DNA of 10,163 bases. Origin: Acidimicrobiia bacterium (GTDB lineage: Bacteria; Actinomycetota; Acidimicrobiia; Acidimicrobiales; CATQHL01). This document shows, one piece after another, positions 6,432 to 10,163 of this stretch (within the stretch, counting starts at the first letter, position 1; the number at the start of each line of letters is the position of its first letter). The stretch spans positions 539-10,701 of the forward strand of contig JAGWAK010000046.1 in the NCBI GenBank assembly GCA_021296435.1, given 5' to 3'. A program made the position numbers and the translations under genes. The notes beneath the pieces are model-generated. The model saw only the letters and a program-made list of their open reading frames with translations, was not told the origin of the DNA and searched no databases.

Positions 6432-6457
6432 GCTCGAACCTCCGTCAGGGCCTTCAT
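6428..6457 (-). other. Nine-codon ORF ending on the shc start
   Basis: ATG 6457 opens the peptide MKALTEVRA. Its TGA (6430-6428) overlaps the shc ATG as ATGA, the same junction type used between other genes in this operon. No good Shine-Dalgarno precedes it: a GGAG lies only one base before the ATG. It fills most of the 63-base gap between the prenyl synthase and shc. It may be a leader ORF that keeps ribosomes coupled across the gap, or simply chance. Confidence 0.25.
6439..6443 (-). promoter_or_regulatory. Ribosome binding site of shc
   Basis: GGAGG on the minus strand with a seven-base spacer to ATG 6431. It would be 13 bases from the in-frame ATG at 6425, so it decides for 6431. It lies in the only real gap of the operon. 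Confidence 0.75.
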
Positions 6458-6494
6458 GCTCCGGTCCGGTCCTCTCGGTGCCATCGGTCCGATC

Positions 6495-7511
6495 CTAATG
6501 GTCCCGGTCGACGATGAACGCCGCCAGGTCCTGCAGCTCGGCGGCGGCAGCGGGGTCCACGCCGGCCGAAGCCACCGCCTCCAGGGCATTCTCCATGCAG
6601 CGCCGCGCCGCTGCGGCCGTGGCGGAGCGGCCACCCAGCTCTTCGATGAGCACCGCCGCCCTCGCCAGATCCTCCTCGTCGAGGTGGTCCCGACTGTAGA
6701 GATCCGCGAGTTCGCTTGCTCCTGCCTGCCCGGAGTTCATAGCGACGGTCACCGGCAGCGAACGCTTGCGCTCGCGCAGGTCGTTGCCGGCGGGCTTGCC
6801 CGTGACCTCGGGACGGCCCCAGATGCCGAGCAGGTCGTCGGCTGCCTGGAAGCCCCGGCCCACCTCGTCGCCGTAGCGACGCAGCGCCCGCACCGTCGCG
6901 GCGGGCGCATCGGCCAGGATGGCCCCCACGGCGCCGGCGTGGGCCAGCAGAGCGCCCGTCTTGAGCGAGATCATCTCCCAGCAGTCGTCGAGGCTGACGC
7001 TGGGGCGGCTGTGCAGGGTCATGTCCTGCGATTGGCCGGCGATCATGGCGGCCGTGGCCCGCGCCAGGTCGGCGGTGGCCGCGGCCCGGGGCGGCGTCGT
7101 CTCGGCCAGCAGCACCTCGAACGCCAGGGCCATGACCGCGTCGCCGATGATGACAGCGTTGTCGGTGCCGTAGATCTTCCAGACGGTGGGACGGTGCCGG
7201 CGCTCGACGTCGCCGTCGACGATGTCGTCGTGGATCAGCGAGTAGTTGTGGATCAACTCCACCCCCACCGCGCCGGGGACGGCCACCTCGGGGGCCGCGC
7301 CGGCGGCCTCGGCGGAGAGCACGGCCAGCGCGGCGCGCACGCCCTTGCCGCCGGAGCCCTCGGGCAGAGCGGCGCCCTGCGCGTCCGTCCAGCCGAAGTG
7401 GTAGCGCACCGGGACGGCGAGTTCGCCCGGCAGGCGATCCACCGCCGCGACGAGCGCCGGGCGAACCAGGTCGCCGGCCCGTGTGAGCACCGCCGGTGCC
7501 TGCCGGCTCAT
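6495..7511 (-). CDS. Short-chain polyprenyl diphosphate synthase of the hopanoid operon
   Basis: The product is 338 residues from ATG 7511. It condenses isopentenyl diphosphate with an allylic diphosphate; in this setting FPP for squalene is the expected product, but C20 is possible. GGKGVRAAL (54-62) is the diphosphate-binding strand. The first aspartate-rich motif is DDIVD at 95-99 in LIHDDIVDGD, without the two-residue insert of the proteobacterial IspA type. Tyr90, five residues before it, is an aromatic that usually limits chain length. The second motif is DDLLG at 225-229, with Gly in place of the third Asp, followed by IWGRPEVTGKP and the DLRERKRSLP segment. This DDLLGIWG form occurs, as far as I recall, in actinobacterial hopanoid-cluster synthases. 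The start overlaps the hpnE stop (ATGA). A 63-base gap separates the gene from shc. Confidence 0.92.
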   Translation of the reverse strand: MSRQAPAVLTRAGDLVRPALVAAVDRLPGELAVPVRYHFGWTDAQGAALPEGSGGKGVRAALAVLSAEAAGAAPEVAVPGAVGVELIHNYSLIHDDIVDGDVERRHRPTVWKIYGTDNAVIIGDAVMALAFEVLLAETTPPRAAATADLARATAAMIAGQSQDMTLHSRPSVSLDDCWEMISLKTGALLAHAGAVGAILADAPAATVRALRRYGDEVGRGFQAADDLLGIWGRPEVTGKPAGNDLRERKRSLPVTVAMNSGQAGASELADLYSRDHLDEEDLARAAVLIEELGGRSATAAAARRCMENALEAVASAGVDPAAAAELQDLAAFIVDRDH

Positions 7512-8878
7512 GCCGCCACCGCCGGAGTGGGCGCGCCCGGGGCCGCCTCGGCGAACCCCGCAGCCAGTTCCGCCGCTTGCAGCCCGCTGCGCACCGCTCC
7601 TTCCATGGTGGCCGGCCAGCCCGTGTCGCACCAGGCGCCGGCCAGGAAGACACCCGGCAGGGCGGTGCGGCCGGTGGCGCGCAGGGCGTGCGACCCCGGC
7701 GCCCCGACGAACGTGGCCGCCCGCTCGCGCGTGACCATCGACTCGGTGACCCGGGCACCTGCCGCCGCCGGCAGCAGGCGGGCCATCTCGGCGCTGAAGT
7801 GCTCGACCAGATCCGCCGAACGGCGTCCGATATGGCGGCGCGCCGCCGACAGCGAGATCGTGAGGCACTGGCGCCCGTCGTCGAGCCCGCCTGCGGCGGT
7901 GTGATCGAAGACGAACTCCACGTCACTGCCCACCGCCGCGGCCATCGGCAACTCGGTCACGGCTCGGTCATAGACCAGGTGCACGTTCACGATCGGCGAG
8001 GTGCCGAGTTCGCCGAGCCGGTCCTGGCCCGCAACGCTGCCCGGCGGCAGCAGCCCGGCGGCGGCGTCGTGCGGCACCGCCACCACCACGGCATCCGCCT
8101 CCAGGTGCCCGCCCTCGGTGTCCACGACCGGACGCCCCGCGGTCCCGCTGCGCACGCCCCGCACCGCCGCGCCCGTGCGCACCTCGCCGCCGGCGGCCTC
8201 CAGGGCGCGGCGGGCCGCCTCGCCGTGCAGGACCGACAGCGGCACCGTGGCCCAGCCGATGTCAGCAGCGTTGGAGTGGCTCAGCAGCCCCGTGCGGAAC
8301 ACCATCGCCGCCAGCTTCAGGGAGGCCTCGGCGGCGGGAACGTTGACCGTCGGCAGCACGATGAGGTCCCAAAAGGCCGCGACGGTGGCGCCGTCCTGAC
8401 CTCGGGCGCCCAGCCACTCGCCGAAGGTCAACCGGTCCAGGGCGGCGTCGTCGGGATCCAGGCGGCGCAGCGCCAGCGCCGCGCGGATCACCGCCAGGCG
8501 CCGGCGACGGCTGAGATGCGGGTAGGTCGCCAGCGCCGCCAGCAGGTGCAGCGGGGCGGGACCTCTGGTGCGCCGGATCGCCCCGACCGGGCCGCCCGGG
8601 CGCAGCACCGGCACGTCGAGGCGGCTCTGCAGGTGCACGTCGCCCGCCGAGCCGATCCGCTCCAGGAACCACCGGTACGCCTCACAGCAGCGCATGAACA
8701 CGTGCTGGCCGTTGTCGAAGGAGATGCCGCGGTGCTCAAAAGACCAGGTGGCCCCGCCCAGGCGGGGTCGCCGCTCCAGCAGGGTCACCGAAGCGCCCCG
8801 GTCGGCGGCCTCCACGCCGGCGGCCAGGCCGGCGAGGCCCCCGCCGACGACCACCACGCTGGGGCGGCGCTCGTTCAC
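7508..8878 (-). CDS. hpnE: Hydroxysqualene dehydroxylase HpnE
   Basis: The product is 456 residues from GTG 8878. HpnE is an FAD-dependent protein of the amine oxidase/phytoene desaturase fold that reduces hydroxysqualene to squalene. The FAD-binding dinucleotide fold opens the protein: VVVVGGGLAGLAAG (8-21), with the ribose-binding acid Glu35 in TLLERRPRLGG. DNGQHVF (55-61) follows, as in other HpnE proteins. The second FAD-contacting region is near the C-terminus, GVFLAGAWCDTGWPATMEGA (409-428), whose 'TG.P.TMEGAV.SG' ending is typical of the family. Alone it could be taken for a carotenoid desaturase; the hpnC-hpnD-X-shc order makes HpnE the better call. The GTG overlaps the hpnD stop by four bases (GTGA), and the 3' end overlaps the prenyl synthase start (ATGA). 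Confidence 0.94.
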   Translation of the reverse strand: MNERRPSVVVVGGGLAGLAAGVEAADRGASVTLLERRPRLGGATWSFEHRGISFDNGQHVFMRCCEAYRWFLERIGSAGDVHLQSRLDVPVLRPGGPVGAIRRTRGPAPLHLLAALATYPHLSRRRRLAVIRAALALRRLDPDDAALDRLTFGEWLGARGQDGATVAAFWDLIVLPTVNVPAAEASLKLAAMVFRTGLLSHSNAADIGWATVPLSVLHGEAARRALEAAGGEVRTGAAVRGVRSGTAGRPVVDTEGGHLEADAVVVAVPHDAAAGLLPPGSVAGQDRLGELGTSPIVNVHLVYDRAVTELPMAAAVGSDVEFVFDHTAAGGLDDGRQCLTISLSAARRHIGRRSADLVEHFSAEMARLLPAAAGARVTESMVTRERAATFVGAPGSHALRATGRTALPGVFLAGAWCDTGWPATMEGAVRSGLQAAELAAGFAEAAPGAPTPAVAA

Positions 8879-9762
8879 GGCCGCAGCCCCGCCATGCTGC
8901 GCAGCGCCACCAGGGCCTTCTCCCGGCCCGGGAGGCGGACGCGCATGCTGAGCGGCCGTTCGGGGTGCGCCAGGATGCGCTCCAGCAACCGCCGGTAGAT
9001 GCCCGCCATGGCGGCGGTGCAGGCCCGGCTGCGATGGTCGAGGTGGTCCAGCAGCACGAGCCCCCGCTCGAACCACGCCGCCGCCTGCTCGCCGACGTGG
9101 CGCACGAGGGCCGCGGTCCCCTCGGTCGGCGCCCACTCCCCCGGCCGGACGCCGAAGCGGGCACGGTCGGACTCCGGCAAGTAGATGCGCCCCATCTCGT
9201 GATCCTCGACGATGTCACGCAGCATGTTGGTGAGCTGCAGCGCCACGCCGAGTTCGTCGGCGAGCTGCACTACCTCCCCGGACTGTGCCCGGGAGGCGCC
9301 GTTGCCGCCGCCCCTGGTGCCGAAGACCCCCAGGGACAGCCGGCCCACCGATCCCGCCACCAGGCGGCAGTAGCGCACCGTGTCCTCCATCGTCTCGTAG
9401 CGGGTGCCCATCACGTCCTGCTGGCAGCCCTCGACGATCTCGTGCAGCACCCCCACGGGGATCGGGTAGCGATCAGCGGCATCGGCGAGGCCCACCAGCA
9501 CCGGGTCGGCGGGGTCGGGGATCTCGCCGGACGCCAGCGCGTCGATGGAGGTGTGGAACTCCCCGAGCGCCGCCAGCTTGCGTTCGGTGGGCCAGTCCCC
9601 GTCGCCGACGTCGTCGATCCGCCGGGCCATGGAGTACAGCGCCGCCATCGCCCGGCGCTTCGGCGCCGGCAGCAAGCGGATGCCGTAGGCGAAGTTGCGC
9701 GCCTCCGCCCAGGTGATCTCCTCGCAGCGCCGGTACGCCGCCTCGACACTCAGCGCCGTCAC
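8875..9762 (-). CDS. hpnD: Presqualene diphosphate synthase HpnD
   Basis: The product is 295 residues from GTG 9762. HpnD, of the squalene/phytoene synthase family, joins two FPP to presqualene diphosphate. The N-terminal FAYGIRLLPAPKRRAMAALY (24-43) matches the usual 'F.....LP...R.a..alYa..R..DD' start. The first Asp-rich motif is DDVGD at 50-54 and the second is DIVED at 183-187, in NMLRDIVEDHEMGRIYLP. Both bind magnesium-diphosphate. The start was set at the GTG that overlaps the hpnC stop as GTGA. The open frame extends further upstream, but only as a shadow of hpnC. A carotenoid-type phytoene synthase would look similar; two adjacent paralogues followed by hpnE and shc indicate the HpnC/HpnD pair. 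Confidence 0.94.
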   Translation of the reverse strand: MTALSVEAAYRRCEEITWAEARNFAYGIRLLPAPKRRAMAALYSMARRIDDVGDGDWPTERKLAALGEFHTSIDALASGEIPDPADPVLVGLADAADRYPIPVGVLHEIVEGCQQDVMGTRYETMEDTVRYCRLVAGSVGRLSLGVFGTRGGGNGASRAQSGEVVQLADELGVALQLTNMLRDIVEDHEMGRIYLPESDRARFGVRPGEWAPTEGTAALVRHVGEQAAAWFERGLVLLDHLDHRSRACTAAMAGIYRRLLERILAHPERPLSMRVRLPGREKALVALRSMAGLRP

Positions 9763-10163
9763 GCCGAACCCCGTCTCAGGATCGCCCCCAGGTACAGGGG
9801 CACGGCGCGGCGCAGCAGGCGCCAGGCGCCGGCGCTCCGGGTGGTACTCAACACCTCGAAACCCGCCGCCTCGATGGCGTCCAGACCGGCGAGGCCACCC
9901 GCCACGAAGCCACAGATGGCGAGCCGCCCGTACCCGCGCAGTGAGGCCACGAGCGTCCTGCCGTCGTTCAGTAACTCCCGCGCCCGCTCGCATTCGAACG
10001 CCACGAGCCGGCGCAGCGGCTCGCCGGCGACGGGGGCCGCCAGATCGGCGGGAGTGCAGCCGAAGCGCGCCATGTCCTCAGCCGGCAAGTAGACGCGGCC
10101 CGCGGCGGCGTCCTCGCCCACGTCTTGGAGGTGCTCCAGCACCTGCAGGCCACTGCACACGGC
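9759..10163 (-). CDS. hpnC: Hydroxysqualene synthase HpnC, C-terminal part
   Basis: The gene enters from the right edge, and its last 134 codons are in the window (ending TGA 9761-9759). HpnC converts presqualene diphosphate to hydroxysqualene. The fragment opens with GLQVLEHLQDVGEDAAAGRV, which holds the second Asp-rich motif DVGED followed by YLPAEDMARFG. The 'LEHLQDV.ED...GRVYLP' wording is closer to HpnC than to HpnD, whose equivalent is NMLRDIVED. The rest (LRRLVAFECERARELLNDG, then a glycine/alanine-rich helix and LRRAVPLYLGAI) matches the family C-terminus. The first Asp-rich motif and the start are outside the window. The stop overlaps the hpnD start by four bases. The operon promoter is presumably beyond the right edge. 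Confidence 0.92.
   Translation of the reverse strand, partial: AVCSGLQVLEHLQDVGEDAAAGRVYLPAEDMARFGCTPADLAAPVAGEPLRRLVAFECERARELLNDGRTLVASLRGYGRLAICGFVAGGLAGLDAIEAAGFEVLSTTRSAGAWRLLRRAVPLYLGAILRRGSA

Noticed and set aside
4404..7904. A 3.5-kb open frame on the plus strand (1166 codons) antisense to shc, the prenyl synthase and part of hpnE.
   Set aside because: It is opposite three strongly recognisable genes, its translation is low-complexity (Gly, Ala, Arg, His, Val rich) with no recognisable domain, and long stop-free antisense frames are expected at this GC content.
8965..10092. Plus-strand open frame of 375 codons opposite hpnD and hpnC.
   Set aside because: Shadow of two real genes; compositionally biased and without motifs.
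7508..10163. Carotenoid genes (two phytoene synthases and a phytoene desaturase).
   Set aside because: The families are related, but two adjacent synthase paralogues followed by this desaturase-like protein and then squalene-hopene cyclase, hpnG and hpnH fit the HpnCDE squalene route instead.
1..10163. CRISPR arrays, tRNA/rRNA genes, insertion sequences, phage or toxin-antitoxin genes.
   Set aside because: No regularly spaced repeats, RNA gene signatures, transposase motifs or matching small paired genes were seen on either strand.

Overview
The window is very GC-rich (around 70% by eye) and holds nine genes or gene pieces. Most of it is a bacterial hopanoid (pentacyclic triterpenoid lipid) operon on the minus strand, running right to left from the right edge to about position 2843. 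The order is hpnC (partial), hpnD, hpnE, a polyprenyl diphosphate synthase, shc, hpnG, hpnH. High GC, frequent GTG starts, and a prenyl synthase between hpnE and shc (the order I remember from Streptomyces) suggest an actinobacterium, perhaps a less studied lineage such as Acidimicrobiia. The taxonomic placement is inference.

How the operon works: the prenyl synthase would supply farnesyl diphosphate (FPP). HpnD joins two FPP to presqualene diphosphate, HpnC converts that to hydroxysqualene, and HpnE reduces it to squalene. Shc cyclises squalene to hopene/hopanol. HpnH attaches a 5'-deoxyadenosyl group to give adenosylhopane, and HpnG removes adenine to give ribosylhopane. The set therefore covers C5 precursors to the first extended C35 hopanoids. 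No later tailoring gene (hpnO-type aminotransferase or others) is visible. Most genes overlap by 1 or 4 bases (GTGA, ATGA or TGATG junctions), indicating translational coupling. The one real gap is 63 bases upstream of shc, which has its own strong ribosome binding site and a nine-codon ORF ending on the shc start.

Downstream of hpnH, after two small hairpins separated by a run of ten G/C pairs, lies a same-strand gene (1362-2717) for a lipoprotein of the branched-chain amino acid type periplasmic binding family. No permease or ATPase gene is near it. A short GC-rich convergent region (1259-1361) with small direct repeats separates it from a plus-strand D-2-hydroxyacid dehydrogenase gene. The dehydrogenase body is intact (413-1258), but its likely original start (ATG at 358, with a good ribosome binding site) is in another frame, so the N-terminus looks frameshifted.

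At the left edge, divergent from the dehydrogenase, is the first 38 codons of an acyl-CoA synthetase-like gene. The divergent intergenic region (116-357) holds a REP-like hairpin repeat (240-267) of a kind scattered in many genomes. I found no RNA genes, CRISPR arrays, insertion sequences or phage genes. The hopanoid operon is a known type of system; the points worth a second look are in the accessory parts around it.
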